Assembly (NCBI GenBank): GCA_001789205.1
Contig: MFYT01000023.1
Coordinates: forward strand, 111,911 to 175,910
Direction: 5' to 3'
DNA from: Candidatus Raymondbacteria bacterium RIFOXYA2_FULL_49_16
GTDB lineage: Bacteria; Fibrobacterota; OXYB2-FULL-49-7; XYB2-FULL-49-35
DNA length: 64,000 nucleotides
A model generated the notes under the pieces. It had not been told where the DNA came from. It ran no database searches and saw only the letters and a program-made list of their open reading frames with translations. The first letter of the stretch is position 1. Every line of letters starts with the position of its first letter. Positions 8,777-17,809 of the stretch are shown in pieces. A program made the translations under genes and the position numbers.

Positions 8777-9869
8777 ATTTTACTTCCCCATTCATTAATT
8801 TTGGCAATAAAGTATCGCGCATTTTTTCGAGTATCCTGATTTGTGCATGATTGGATTTAATTTTATTTAGCCATCCATCGCATAGTCGGGAGGCGGCATG
8901 CAACAATTCATCGGAAGGAGCCTTTATTTCTAAATCACGTAATTGATCGAAAGTTATTTGCGGGAATGTACCGGATCGTGCTTCGGCCAAAGTCTGAAGC
9001 CATTCTGTGGTCTTTTTATTTGTCAGGTAGAAATACACAAATGCTTGACTTAAAATCCCTTTTGAACGTAAGACCATGAGCTTGGTGGAAACGACATAGT
9101 CGCTTGCCTCAAAATCAATATAAGCATATCGTCCGTTCGCTGGTCGTATTTCACTAAATAGTATATCATCCTTCTTTATAGATTTTTTTGCCTGCCCAGG
9201 AAGATTTTTGACGCTTTCATAATGAGTATTTAGAACATCACCCAAATAAATATCTGATGTGTTTAAAAAAATAATTCCCGGTTTTGGAAAAGTATGCGTA
9301 ATCGAAACGGTTTCTATTAGATCGCCTAAGAAAATTTGTTTCTCATAACTAACTTCCGCCTCCTCCACAAACCACTGCCTGAACAGCGTTTCCGCCATGG
9401 CTTCCAGCGTTTTGTTTTGCCGATGGAGTAGGTCTATTTTGTCGTCGAGACTGGAAAGGACTGAGGCGATGGCGTGTTGTTCAGGGAGAGAGGGGAGAGC
9501 AAGACCTATTTCGTATATTTCATAACGATCCGTTGATGGGATAGCAGAGCCACTATCCATCGCATTAATATCTTGCGTTAAAAGAAAATTGTAGAGAAAA
9601 ACCAAATCAATGTCTGTGGTTTTCGGCTTCACATAAAAGGCGGTATCAATTACAGAGAATGGGACCCGAGAAAAATGAACACCTCTATAAGCACCTTTTC
9701 TCCCAATAATAATACTGGGGATTGGGCTTAAAAAAGAATTTGCGTAGCCGATTTTGCCATTGGTGCCATATACGGGATACACACCTTGACAATCATGATA
9801 ACCTTGTAATGATTTCCCATATTCCAAGGTTATGAGATCCCCTAACCTACATTCTTTCCACTCAGTCAT
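8763..9869 (-). CDS. hsdS: Type I restriction-modification specificity subunit (HsdS)
   Basis: This 368-residue protein is the DNA-recognition subunit that sets the target sequence for methylation and cleavage. It has two target-recognition domains, the first beginning WKECRLGDLITLEYGKSL, with the conserved helical spacer LPSLPEQHAIASVLSSLDDK and MAETLFRQWFVEE at about 133-170. The second half ends with the matching helix ILEKMRDTLLPKLMNGEV. This is the usual half-repeat arrangement, slightly short for HsdS. The stop codon lies in the right arm of a palindromic repeat, so the last residues CLNH are repeat-encoded. Its start overlaps the end of the 85-residue gene by 8 bases. Confidence 0.95.
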   Translation of the reverse strand: MTEWKECRLGDLITLEYGKSLQGYHDCQGVYPVYGTNGKIGYANSFLSPIPSIIIGRKGAYRGVHFSRVPFSVIDTAFYVKPKTTDIDLVFLYNFLLTQDINAMDSGSAIPSTDRYEIYEIGLALPSLPEQHAIASVLSSLDDKIDLLHRQNKTLEAMAETLFRQWFVEEAEVSYEKQIFLGDLIETVSITHTFPKPGIIFLNTSDIYLGDVLNTHYESVKNLPGQAKKSIKKDDILFSEIRPANGRYAYIDFEASDYVVSTKLMVLRSKGILSQAFVYFYLTNKKTTEWLQTLAEARSGTFPQITFDQLRDLEIKAPSDELLHAASRLCDGWLNKIKSNHAQIRILEKMRDTLLPKLMNGEVKCLNH

Positions 9870-10119
9870 CTCTATTCACCCTTTGCAACACAACCGCCTC
9901 AAACGCTTCCATGTCTCGATCTCGCGCAATCTGAAACTCGCCATCCTCCCACCAGCTTTCAGGATCATGTTTCATTTTCAGAACACTTGGATGATGGAAA
10001 TTCTCGAAGCCTGTCTTGTATCCGCTGGTAAGGACCGGCATATCGGGAGGGAACGATTTCAAGACATCGATCAATTTTCCTACCGTGAAATAGAATTTGT
10101 CGGAAAAGGCGTCCTTCAT
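9862..10119 (-). CDS. Small acidic protein within type I RM operon
   Basis: This is an 85-residue soluble protein with no signal peptide or membrane helix. It begins MKDAFSDKFYFTVGKLIDVL and contains SFPPDMPVLTSGYKTGFEN and a WWEDGEFQIARDRDMEAFEA segment. It overlaps the start of hsdS by 8 bases, so it is probably translated together with it. The pattern 'vgeLidvLkxxPpdmpVl..gYe.gf' is typical of small proteins embedded in restriction loci, but I know no established function. Something that modulates HsdS or the methylase is one possibility; that is inference from position alone. Confidence 0.75.
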   Translation of the reverse strand: MKDAFSDKFYFTVGKLIDVLKSFPPDMPVLTSGYKTGFENFHHPSVLKMKHDPESWWEDGEFQIARDRDMEAFEAVVLQRVNRDD

Positions 10120-10189
10120 TTTCTACTCTCATATCCCCAAGGTATTTGGGCAACAAGCTGTTGCCCAATTGAAGGAGAAATTATTATCA

Positions 10190-11128
10190 TTATAAATTCA
10201 CCTTCTTTAATCTCTCCAGCATATCCATGGCGTTTATATCCATTTTCGAAAATGCGAACCACCTTTTCCCCAGGTCCTTTAAAGAAGCGCCAAAATGGTA
10301 TAACTCTGTTTCATCCAGAATCAGGAATCGATCGTGCGAAATGCCAAATTCTTTCAAGACTATTGGCGGATATTGTTCGTTGAATTTCACCGCATCTGAT
10401 ACAAGCTGCCGCGAGATGTTCTTCGTGAAGATTGCAACCGTGACCCCTTTATTTCTCTTCGCAAATAATGCCAACACTCTATCGTCCACATAGTTGTCAA
10501 TCAGTGCAATCGACTTTTTCGCCGAACGGACAAGGCTTGAAATGAATTGCCAGGCGTCAAAAACCTGGCCGTTGTAGAAAACGCCCTGTTTTGGTTTTAT
10601 CTCTTTCGCTTCTATGGCGTTGAATATCTTTTTAAACTTCTCGTCGCTGTCCTGCTTGTGTTCAAGTTGTTTTCTTTCTACAGTATTAAGCCGTTGAAAA
10701 ACCTGGGCGTTTGCAGCGATGAATTTGCGCATGACGATAAATGCATTTATAATTTGAATGCTTACTTTAACGGCGGTTTGGCTCCGCAAAACTGCCGAAA
10801 GCATGGCAACGCCCTGTTCGGTGAATGCATAGGGTAGATATTTGCGATGCCGCCCTCGCTTGTTTAAGGTGCCAGATTGGAACCTTAAAGAGTTCGCTTT
10901 TTCTATGGTCACAAATTGTGACCTTAAAGAATCGTATTCGTCAGTGGTCAGTTGAAACATGAATAGATCGGGAAATCTTTCGAGATTGCGTTTTACCGCC
11001 CGATTTAAGGTTTTTACTTCCGTTTTATATAATACGGCCAGATCGGTATCGAGCATGGCCTGAACTCCGCGAATTGAATAAATGCGGTTATGTATGGTGT
11101 CAACTTTCATAATGTTTTTTGTGGTCAT
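10190..11128 (-). CDS. ORF6N domain protein with PLD-like C-terminal domain
   Basis: This 312-residue protein has an N-terminal ORF6N/KilA-N-like DNA-binding domain at about 8-135 ([38 protein letters not shown] and [17 protein letters not shown]). A charged linker follows, then a C-terminal domain ([20 protein letters not shown] ... [20 protein letters not shown]) that looks like one phospholipase-D-type half with an H-x-D/GAS arrangement. ORF6N domains come from large DNA viruses and phages and are often mobile. The gene starts within the hsdM stop (ATGA overlap), so it is translationally coupled to the methylase. A regulator of, or nuclease accessory to, the restriction system is plausible but unproven. 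Confidence 0.88.
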   Translation of the reverse strand: MTTKNIMKVDTIHNRIYSIRGVQAMLDTDLAVLYKTEVKTLNRAVKRNLERFPDLFMFQLTTDEYDSLRSQFVTIEKANSLRFQSGTLNKRGRHRKYLPYAFTEQGVAMLSAVLRSQTAVKVSIQIINAFIVMRKFIAANAQVFQRLNTVERKQLEHKQDSDEKFKKIFNAIEAKEIKPKQGVFYNGQVFDAWQFISSLVRSAKKSIALIDNYVDDRVLALFAKRNKGVTVAIFTKNISRQLVSDAVKFNEQYPPIVLKEFGISHDRFLILDETELYHFGASLKDLGKRWFAFSKMDINAMDMLERLKKVNL

Positions 11129-12654
11129 GCCTTAACCCTCTTCAAATTCTCCAATATCGCCTTATTCAGCCTCTCCTCTTCTTTAAGCTGTTCCTCGAAC
11201 TCCGCCTTCAGCTTGGTAAACCGCTCGTTAAAATCAAAATCATCCTCATCATCAGGCAGGCCGACATAACGCCCTGGCGTGAGTACATAATCCAATTCCC
11301 GTACCCGTTCAATGGACGCCGAATTACAAAAACCTTTAATGTCCTCATATTTGCCCTTAGGTTTCCTCCACGCATGATACGTGCCGACAATTTTCTGGAT
11401 ATCTTCCGCCGAAAGTTCCTTTGTTCTGCGATTTATCAAATGCCCTTCGTTTCTGGCATCTATAAATAGGATTTCATCCGTGCGGTTACGAAATCCGCCA
11501 TTGGCCTTATTCCTGCTTAAAAACCAGAGACAAGCGGGAATCTGCGTGTTCAGGAATAATTTGGCTGGCAAATTGATGATACAATCAACCAATCGGGCTT
11601 CAATCAAAGCCTTGCGGATTTCACCTTCACCGGAGGTCTTGGAAGTGAGTGAACCTTTTGCCAGAACAAAGCCGGCAATCCCGCTCGGACTCAGGTGATA
11701 TAAGAAGTGCTGGATCCATGCGTAATTAGCGTTTCCTGTCGGTGGCATGCCATATTTCCATCTGCCATCTTTGCGGAGCAGGTCACCGCTCCAGTCACTG
11801 TCGTTAAATGGGGGATTAGCTATGACAAAATCCGCTTTTAAGTCTTTGTGAGTATCATTCAGGAAAGAGCCTTCATTGTTCCACCTCACTTGCGAGCTGT
11901 CTAAACTACGGATGGCAAGGTTCATTTTCGCCAGGCGCCATGTGGTTTGGTTACTTTCCTGTCCAAAGATGGAAATATCATTGGTTTTACCCTGGTGACT
12001 TGCGACAAACTTTTCAGATTGGACAAACATACCGCCCGAGCCGCAGCAGGGATCAAAAACCCGGCCTTTGTGAGGTTCAAGCATTTCTACCAGGAGTTCA
12101 ACAACGCTTCGGGGGGTATAGAATTGCCCACCCTTTTTACCTTCGGTAAGTGCGAATTCACCAAGGAAATATTCGAATACATGCCCAAGAAGGTCTGCGC
12201 TGCGGGCCTTGGCATCACCAAGGGCAATATTACTGACAAGGTCTATGAGGCCGCCAAGATTGGTTGGGTCCAGGTTTCCGCGCGCAAAAACTTTTGGTAA
12301 TACATCTCTCAGAGAAGGGTTCTCGCGTTCAATGGCATCCATCGACTCATCGACGGTTTTTCCAATGGTCGGCTGTTTTGCGTGGGATTTGAGGAAACTC
12401 CAACGTGCGGTGGGAGGAACAAAAAAGACATTTTCAGCTTTATATTCGTCTTTATCCTCTGGATCAGCGCCTTTATATTCGCCCTTGCCGCTCTTTAGCT
12501 TGTCGTGCAATTCCTCGAAAGCATCTGAAATATATTTGAGGAAAATAAGGCCTAAAACAATGTGCTTATATTCCGCGGCATCGATATTTTTCCGGAGTTT
12601 GTCCGCGGCTTTCCAGAGTTGTTTTTCAATCGGTTCGGTGGGTTCTGTTTTCAT
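11125..12654 (-). CDS. hsdM: Type I restriction-modification DNA methyltransferase subunit (HsdM)
   Basis: This 509-residue protein is the adenine-N6 methylase subunit. It has the HsdM N-terminal helical bundle ([19 protein letters not shown]), the SAM-binding motif [11 protein letters not shown] at about 200, and the catalytic motif IV NPPFND near 282, followed by [15 protein letters not shown] and the usual C-terminal coil contacting HsdS. Length is normal. It is the first recognised gene of the operon that continues leftward to hsdR. Its start codon overlaps the stop of a possible 65-codon ORF upstream, and its stop overlaps the start of the ORF6N gene (ATGA). Confidence 0.97.
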   Translation of the reverse strand: MKTEPTEPIEKQLWKAADKLRKNIDAAEYKHIVLGLIFLKYISDAFEELHDKLKSGKGEYKGADPEDKDEYKAENVFFVPPTARWSFLKSHAKQPTIGKTVDESMDAIERENPSLRDVLPKVFARGNLDPTNLGGLIDLVSNIALGDAKARSADLLGHVFEYFLGEFALTEGKKGGQFYTPRSVVELLVEMLEPHKGRVFDPCCGSGGMFVQSEKFVASHQGKTNDISIFGQESNQTTWRLAKMNLAIRSLDSSQVRWNNEGSFLNDTHKDLKADFVIANPPFNDSDWSGDLLRKDGRWKYGMPPTGNANYAWIQHFLYHLSPSGIAGFVLAKGSLTSKTSGEGEIRKALIEARLVDCIINLPAKLFLNTQIPACLWFLSRNKANGGFRNRTDEILFIDARNEGHLINRRTKELSAEDIQKIVGTYHAWRKPKGKYEDIKGFCNSASIERVRELDYVLTPGRYVGLPDDEDDFDFNERFTKLKAEFEEQLKEEERLNKAILENLKRVKA

Positions 12655-12848
12655 AGATTTGGTTTCATCTTAAGGTGGGTTCCATTTTCTCCGCCATGGA
12701 TGGCAGGTGATTCTTTTAGGCGCGGCTTTTTCATTGATTCATAAGGAAATATAACCTTTTGCACCTGTTGGCAAATAGCACAAAAGAATTGATTTTCTTT
12801 GGCGATGAACTTCTTGTTAGTATCCTTATGTAAATATAGGGAGAGCAA
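12651..12848 (-). CDS. Possible small leader protein upstream of hsdM
   Basis: A 65-codon frame ends in an ATGA overlap with the hsdM start, the same junction type used elsewhere in this operon. The translation contains [14 protein letters not shown], giving a single CxxC pair, and ends [15 protein letters not shown]. Nothing in it is recognised, and it could equally be chance. It fills most of the 308-base stretch between hsdM and the divergent aldo/keto reductase gene; apart from it I see only A/T-rich sequence and no clear promoter there. Confidence 0.3.
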   Translation of the reverse strand: MLSLYLHKDTNKKFIAKENQFFCAICQQVQKVIFPYESMKKPRLKESPAIHGGENGTHLKMKPNL

Positions 12849-12962
12849 GAATTTGTTGACGGTCGTGGCGTATTGGGCCGATTTCCTCTGTTATGCGAGG
12901 GGAAAAACCATGGATCATCCTGTTTGAAAAAATTATATTAGAAAAAAAAGGAAAAATATTCC

Positions 12963-13925
12963 ATGCACTACAGAACCCTTGGCCGCACAGGCCTCACAGT
13001 ATCGGAAATCGGTTTGGGAACCCTGGCAATTGGCGGACCCTGGTCATTCGGCGGATTTGAATTCGGCAGGGGACAGGTCGATGACAAAAACTCCCTGAAA
13101 ATGATCTCCATTGCCCTGGACGCTGGGGTCAATTTCATTGATACCGCGGATATCTACGGATATGGCAAGAGCGAGGAGATTATCGGCAAGGGCATTGAGG
13201 GAAAACGCGAAAAGACCGTGATATGCACCAAGGTGGGCAACCGGGGGACTGAGCGCGAATGGTTCAAGGATTTTTCACCCGCATGGATAAAGGCCGCGTG
13301 CGAACAGAGCCTCAAACGCTTGAAGACAGATTACATTGACGTCTACCTGCTCCATTCTCCTGACGAGGATTTTATTTTCCGCGATGACCTGTTCACTGCT
13401 TTCAACGAACTGAAGAAAGAGGGAAAGATAAGATTTTACGGCTGCTCCGTGGTCTCCCCGAAACAGGGTGTGGATTTCCTCTCATCCGGATATGGCGATG
13501 TCATTGAAACCTTTTACAATATCTGCGACCGTGCGGCCCTGGACGATCTTTTTCCCGCGGCGCAGCACGCGGACGCGGGCATTGTAATCAAAGCGCCGCT
13601 TTGTTCGGGCCTGCTCACGGGAAAATACACTAAAAACACCAGCTTTGACCCCAGCGATTTCAGGAGTGAGTTGTATCCCCGCGAACGTCTTGAGAAGATC
13701 ATCAATGTGACCGATTATGCGCGGCCCTTTGCGGACAGGGCCGGTCTTTCGCTTTCCCAGTTTGCCCTGAAATACTGCCTTACGCGCGATGAGGTGTCAA
13801 CTATTATTCCAGGGGGAAAGACCGCGGGCCAGGTCCTTGAGAATGTGCGTGCCAGCGATGGCGGCGATTTGCCTATTGCAACGCTTGAACAGATTGAAGA
13901 GGCGATAAAAGATTATCTGAAATAG
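12963..13925 (+). CDS. Aldo/keto reductase
   Basis: This 320-residue soluble enzyme belongs to the NAD(P)H-dependent aldo/keto reductase family (TIM barrel). It starts MHYRTLGRTGLTVSEIGLGT, and the catalytic tetrad is visible as Asp and Tyr in FIDTADIYG, Lys in ICTKVG and His in YLLHSP. The C-terminal cofactor part contains STIIPGGKTAGQVLEN. The substrate cannot be told from sequence; members act on sugar aldehydes and similar carbonyls. The gene is divergent from the restriction operon and convergent with purA, so it is probably transcribed alone. Confidence 0.93.
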   Translation: MHYRTLGRTGLTVSEIGLGTLAIGGPWSFGGFEFGRGQVDDKNSLKMISIALDAGVNFIDTADIYGYGKSEEIIGKGIEGKREKTVICTKVGNRGTEREWFKDFSPAWIKAACEQSLKRLKTDYIDVYLLHSPDEDFIFRDDLFTAFNELKKEGKIRFYGCSVVSPKQGVDFLSSGYGDVIETFYNICDRAALDDLFPAAQHADAGIVIKAPLCSGLLTGKYTKNTSFDPSDFRSELYPRERLEKIINVTDYARPFADRAGLSLSQFALKYCLTRDEVSTIIPGGKTAGQVLENVRASDGGDLPIATLEQIEEAIKDYLK

Positions 13926-13956
13926 CCGCACAAGTCAGCCATAATCCGCAGCGTCT

Positions 13957-15240
13957 TCAGAAGTCGCTGTTGACAATGGTCTGGTCGCGTTCGGGGCCAA
14001 CCGACACCAGCGACATAGGCACTCCCACCAACTGTGACAGGCGTTCAAGATAGCGCTGCGCTTTTTCCGGAAGATCGCTGAATTCCCTTGCCGCGCTGGT
14101 GCTGCAATTCCACCCGTCCATTTCTTCATATACCGGCGTGACAGCAGCGCATTCGTCGATGTTTCCCGGAAAGGTGTCGATTGTTTCCCCATTGAGCGTA
14201 TAGGATGTGCAGATGCGCATTTTTGGGAAGCTGTCGAGTACATCGAGTTTGGTGATGGCAAGCGAGGTAAAGCCATTGAGCTGGTGCGCCTTTTTCATCT
14301 GTACTGCGTCAAACCATCCGCAACGCCGCGGCCTGCCTGTGGTGGCGCCATATTCGCCGCCAACGTTTCTGATTCGTTCGCCCATTTCGTCCGTAAGCTC
14401 GGTAGGGAAGGGGCCATTGCCTACCCGGGTTGTGTATGCTTTGGTTATGCCAATGACCGAATGGATGTGGGTTGGGCCAATGCCGCTGCCGCAGCATGCT
14501 GATCCGGCTATTGTATTTGATGATGTCACAAAGGGATAGGTGCCATGGTCAACATCGAGCATGGTCCCTTGGGCGCCTTCGAAAAGCAGGTTTTTTCCAT
14601 TTTGGGCAGCCTTGGCCAGGAACACTGAGGTATCAGTGATATAGGGCTTTAACTGTTCGCCAAAAGCGAGGTAGTCAGCGATCAGTTTTTCCGCGTTAAA
14701 AGGTTTTTCACCAAATACCTTTGTGATGAGCGCGTTTTTCTCCTCAAGGTTCATGGTCACCTTTTCACTCAGAGCGTGTACTGAAAGAAGATCGCCAACG
14801 CGGATGCCCCATCTGCCAACTTTGTCCATATAGGCAGGTCCAATGCCTCTGCCAGTGGTGCCGATTTTACTGTTGCCCCTCATTTTTTCCCGCAACTGGT
14901 CCAGGGCAATGTGGTAGGGCATGACAATGGTGGCGCGGTCGCTTAGGAAGACGCGGCCAGCGTAGTCGAGTCCTTTGTCAGAGATCTCCTTGAGCTCTTT
15001 GAGGAACTGGGCCGGGTCGAGGACAACGCCATTGCCGATGACGCATTCTTTTCCCGGATGCATGATGCCAGCGGGAATGAGGTGGAAGATGAATTTGGTA
15101 CCTTTAACTATAACCGTATGGCCGGCGTTTGCGCCGCCCTGGAAACGGACCACTATGTCCGAGTGTTCAGTCAAATAGTCGACGATTTTCGCTTTACCTT
15201 CATCGCCCCATTGCGCGCCGATAATAATCCGGTTTGCCAT
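13957..15240 (-). CDS. purA: Adenylosuccinate synthase (PurA)
   Basis: This enzyme joins IMP and aspartate using GTP, the first committed step from IMP to AMP. The 427-residue length is standard. Visible motifs are the N-terminal GTP loop WGDEGKAK at about 10-17, GGANAGHT, the IMP-contacting TTGRGIGPAYMDK and EGAQGTMLDVDHGTYPFV, and the late TTGRPRRCGWFD. The loop reads GDEGKAK where GDEGKGK is the usual form; the two lysines are kept. The start ATG at 15240 gives the normal N-terminus MANRIIIGAQWGDEG. It is a single gene, convergent with the aldo/keto reductase and divergent from the glycosidase-family gene. Confidence 0.97.
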   Translation of the reverse strand: MANRIIIGAQWGDEGKAKIVDYLTEHSDIVVRFQGGANAGHTVIVKGTKFIFHLIPAGIMHPGKECVIGNGVVLDPAQFLKELKEISDKGLDYAGRVFLSDRATIVMPYHIALDQLREKMRGNSKIGTTGRGIGPAYMDKVGRWGIRVGDLLSVHALSEKVTMNLEEKNALITKVFGEKPFNAEKLIADYLAFGEQLKPYITDTSVFLAKAAQNGKNLLFEGAQGTMLDVDHGTYPFVTSSNTIAGSACCGSGIGPTHIHSVIGITKAYTTRVGNGPFPTELTDEMGERIRNVGGEYGATTGRPRRCGWFDAVQMKKAHQLNGFTSLAITKLDVLDSFPKMRICTSYTLNGETIDTFPGNIDECAAVTPVYEEMDGWNCSTSAAREFSDLPEKAQRYLERLSQLVGVPMSLVSVGPERDQTIVNSDF

Positions 15241-15410
15241 ACCATTCCCCTTGTGCTGGAAACGTGTTTAATAATGTCGAGTGTAAAAATTGAAGGAAAA
15301 GGCCCAATCTTTACACTAAAAACTAATTATTGAAGAACAGAGGTGTCAAATTAATTAACCGGCCAATAATTTCCTTTTTTCCAGCGGTTCAATCTAATAT
15401 CTTATATCCT

Positions 15411-16253
15411 ATGTTTAAAGCAGCGCTGGTTATTGCAGTGTTCCTGTGCGCGGAGGAACAATACTTTATCGTGCCGGAAGCGGGCGCTTCACGGCCAATT
15501 GGCGCGTCCGTTGTTGAACAGGAGTCGTTCACTGAAGCTGACGCGGTCATGGCGGACGCTGTTGCCTGGGAACAGCTCGAAAAGGGGCTTTCAATCGGCA
15601 CGGTCTCGCTCATGCGTGCGGATACCACGGGGTCAAAGATCACGCTCCTCAAAATAGACACTGCTTTTTTTGGATTCAAGGTGATTGGCGAGCCTGGAAC
15701 CGGCCAGGACATTGACGATCTGGTCACAGGAGCGCGGTGCGCGGCTGGCATCAATGGCGGATATTACTATTTCAAAAATGACCAGGGGCTCAAAATGCCC
15801 CTGGGGCTTGCGGTGCAGGACAGCCGGGAAATTTCAGCGTACAAGGGTAACTATTCAGGCTGTTTTTTCGCCTCGCAACAAGGAACGGGCATTGCCGCGG
15901 GAACAGCCTGCAGTGAGTGCAAGACAGGTCATGCGCTTCAGTCGTTTCCCCTGGTCATTCGAAACGGGAAGATACCGCCCCATCTCAAGGAAGAGGGGTC
16001 CAGACTCCACATACATACCCGGTCGCGGCGGTCGGCCGTGGGCGTAACTTGGAAAGGGCACATAGTTTTTTTAAACACAGTCCGCGAAATCAGCTTTTTT
16101 GAACTTGCCTTTTGCGCAGGCGCCCTGGGTCTCAAGGACTGCCTTACTCTCGATGGCGGCGGATCGAGCCAGATGGCGGTCTTCTCCAAGCGTACCATCG
16201 TTGTCCCGGGCCTTGAAAAGGTGCCTCTCGCAATCGGCGCATACAGGAAATGA
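15411..16253 (+). CDS. Secreted phosphodiester glycosidase family protein (NAGPA domain)
   Basis: The frame is open from 15330, but the ATG at 15411 gives a signal peptide (MFKAALVIAVFLCAEEQYF) directly at the N-terminus and is preferred. The protein, about 280 residues, matches the NAGPA-like domain: AGINGGYYYF, the NYSGCFFA region, RRSAVGVTWKGHIVF and the signature CLTLDGGGSSQMAV. Relatives remove N-acetylglucosamine from phosphodiesters or act on cell-surface glycans; the substrate here is unknown. It is probably periplasmic or surface located. Two small membrane-protein genes follow almost without gaps, suggesting a short operon. Confidence 0.85.
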   Translation: MFKAALVIAVFLCAEEQYFIVPEAGASRPIGASVVEQESFTEADAVMADAVAWEQLEKGLSIGTVSLMRADTTGSKITLLKIDTAFFGFKVIGEPGTGQDIDDLVTGARCAAGINGGYYYFKNDQGLKMPLGLAVQDSREISAYKGNYSGCFFASQQGTGIAAGTACSECKTGHALQSFPLVIRNGKIPPHLKEEGSRLHIHTRSRRSAVGVTWKGHIVFLNTVREISFFELAFCAGALGLKDCLTLDGGGSSQMAVFSKRTIVVPGLEKVPLAIGAYRK

Positions 16254-16264
16254 AAGGAGTCTTT

Positions 16265-16564
16265 ATGCAAGAGCAGGAAAAAGACGACAAAGAGAAAACG
16301 AGCGTCATTGGGCATGAATTCGACGAATTTCTCGCTCCCACAAAGAGGAGCAAGGCGCTGACGTGGAGCCTCTGGCTGCGTGTCGGTGGTTTTTTGCTGC
16401 TTGCCATGGCCCTTGTTGTCATGGTGCTTTGGCAGCGCGGACAGATAAATCCACTTTATCAGAAAGCCTCGTTCGGCATGGCCATAGCCGGGATAATCAT
16501 CTATTTCTCGGGCCGTATCATGGCCTTCATGGAAATACGCAAGCGCAGCAATAGAAACGTATGA
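16265..16564 (+). CDS. Small two-helix membrane protein
   Basis: The ATG at 16265 is chosen because aaggag sits five bases upstream; an earlier ATG at 16250 has no such site and overlaps the previous gene. The 99-residue product has a charged N-terminus (QEQEKDDKEKTS) and two membrane helices, about WSLWLRVGGFLLLAMALVVM and GMAIAGIIIYFSGRIMAF, then a short basic tail. I do not recognise the family. It overlaps the next gene by an ATGA junction, so both are probably made together. Confidence 0.75.
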   Translation: MQEQEKDDKEKTSVIGHEFDEFLAPTKRSKALTWSLWLRVGGFLLLAMALVVMVLWQRGQINPLYQKASFGMAIAGIIIYFSGRIMAFMEIRKRSNRNV

Positions 16565-16998
16565 GTCCTTTCCGCCATGCAGCGGCCTCCATTGTCTTTG
16601 CCGGAGGAACCTATGCGGCGACAAGGTCTTTGACGCTTGCGGCGGTTACCCTGGCAACCGGGGTTTTTCTCGATATTGACCATATTCCCGAATACCTGCT
16701 TTTGCACGACAGATCGCTGAATCCGCGGCGCTTTCTGGATTCGGAGATGCATCTTTCCTCAAAACATTCATTTCTTTTTTTTCACGGGTTTGATCTAATA
16801 ACCTTGGTTTTCTTCATTTTTTATTCAGCGGGTTTCAGGCAGGCTGCCTGGGCAGGCTATATTGGCGCAGTGCAGCACCTGGTTTTTGACACGCTTATAA
16901 ATCCTGTAAAAAGCCCTTTTACCTATTTTCTTTTTTTCAGAATTGCAAAGCGGTTCAGGACCGAAAAACTCTATTTCAGAAAGAGCGTTCGCTTATAA
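16561..16998 (+). CDS. Membrane protein, possible YdjM-like metal-dependent hydrolase
   Basis: This 145-residue protein has several hydrophobic helices with histidine and aspartate motifs at their ends: FLDIDHIPEYLL, SSKHSFLFFHG and VQHLVFDTLINP. This layout recalls the YdjM family of membrane-bound predicted metal-dependent hydrolases (DxDH ... H ... HxxxD), although the match is weak and function is not known. The start overlaps the previous gene's stop (ATGA). A weak hairpin (17003-17017) followed by a broken T-run lies just after the gene and may help end transcription before fliO. Confidence 0.6.
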   Translation: MSPFRHAAASIVFAGGTYAATRSLTLAAVTLATGVFLDIDHIPEYLLLHDRSLNPRRFLDSEMHLSSKHSFLFFHGFDLITLVFFIFYSAGFRQAAWAGYIGAVQHLVFDTLINPVKSPFTYFLFFRIAKRFRTEKLYFRKSVRL

Positions 16999-17036
16999 AT
17001 AATGCCTTGTTCAGGCAATATTTGCATTCTTTTTTA

Positions 17037-17064
17037 TTGATTTGCCCTTGCGAGTCTTTATAGT
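17037..17064 (+). promoter_or_regulatory. Candidate sigma70-type promoter for the flagellar operon
   Basis: TTGATT (17037-17042), a 16-base spacer and TATAGT (17059-17064) lie about 130 bases upstream of fliO. The rest of the 198-base gap is A/T-rich, with a small cggcat/atgccg inverted repeat around 17133-17156. Match quality is moderate only. Confidence 0.35.
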
Positions 17065-17196
17065 CATTTTACCGCATAAGCGATTGTAATAAAACAACAT
17101 ACAATAATATCCCAGACAATAAAAGGGGCGCGGCATGTTTTTTGGTTTTATATGCCGTTAGGGATAGGTGTATCAAAATTAGAAAAAGGGATATAT

Positions 17197-17805
17197 ATGG
17201 GAGCTCGTTTCTGTTTTTTCTGCGTCTTTTTCTTTTCCGTTTTTACCATTATTCATGCGGCTGATAGCGTCACTGTTTCTGATCCTGGCTTTGACATGGC
17301 AAAGCTCAAGGCTGAAATTGAGGCAGGCAATGTCACGGTAGCAAAACAGCCAGGCCAGTACAAACCGAGCGGTTCAAAAGAGGCCATGCTTATTTCGCTC
17401 AAGATGCTGGTCTACGTGAGCCTTATTGCCGCGGTCCTCTATGTTGTTCTGCGCATTGTAAAAAAGAACAGCGCAGGAGGCGCGTATAAGAAGGGAAAGG
17501 GAAACAGCAGAAACATTGAAATTGTGGAGCATGCCTTTATACGGGAGAATAAATCCGTGGGCCTGGTCAAGGTACTCGACCGTGTGTTGGTGCTTGGGGT
17601 CACGGAAAAAGGGATCAATCTTCTTACTGAATTCAACGATGCTGAATCAGTGTCCCGGATAATGCATAACAACCAGGAAACCGCGTCAAAGGTCGGGGCC
17701 CAGTTTGCGGCGTCGGTCAATGGTTTTCTGGAAAAATTTTCGAAAAAGGGCGCTGTAAAAACAGCTGAAGAGTTCCAGCTTGGGCTGCAGGAATCGAAGG
17801 TTTAA
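17197..17805 (+). CDS. fliO: Flagellar biosynthetic protein FliO
   Basis: The frame opens at 17152, but the ATG at 17197 is preferred: it follows aaaaaggg and starts a clean signal peptide (MGARFCFFCVFFFSVFTIIHA). After about 50 polar residues comes one membrane helix (LISLKMLVYVSLIAAVLYVV), then a cytoplasmic domain with the FliO-like core IEIVEHAFIRENKSVGLVKV and DRVLVLGVTEKGINLL. FliO helps assemble the FliP/Q/R export gate. It is weakly conserved, and the call rests on topology, this core and its position just before fliP. fliM and fliN, often upstream, are not present here. Confidence 0.88.
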   Translation: MGARFCFFCVFFFSVFTIIHAADSVTVSDPGFDMAKLKAEIEAGNVTVAKQPGQYKPSGSKEAMLISLKMLVYVSLIAAVLYVVLRIVKKNSAGGAYKKGKGNSRNIEIVEHAFIRENKSVGLVKVLDRVLVLGVTEKGINLLTEFNDAESVSRIMHNNQETASKVGAQFAASVNGFLEKFSKKGAVKTAEEFQLGLQESKV

Positions 17806-17809
17806 CCGT

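Noticed and set aside
15938..16624. Minus-strand open frame (228 codons) across the glycosidase-family and small membrane genes
   Set aside because: It crosses three plus-strand genes with good starts and coupling, and its composition is not protein-like.
16999..17196. Riboswitch before the flagellar operon
   Set aside because: Only a short hairpin is visible. I see none of the conserved bases of c-di-GMP or other known riboswitch classes.
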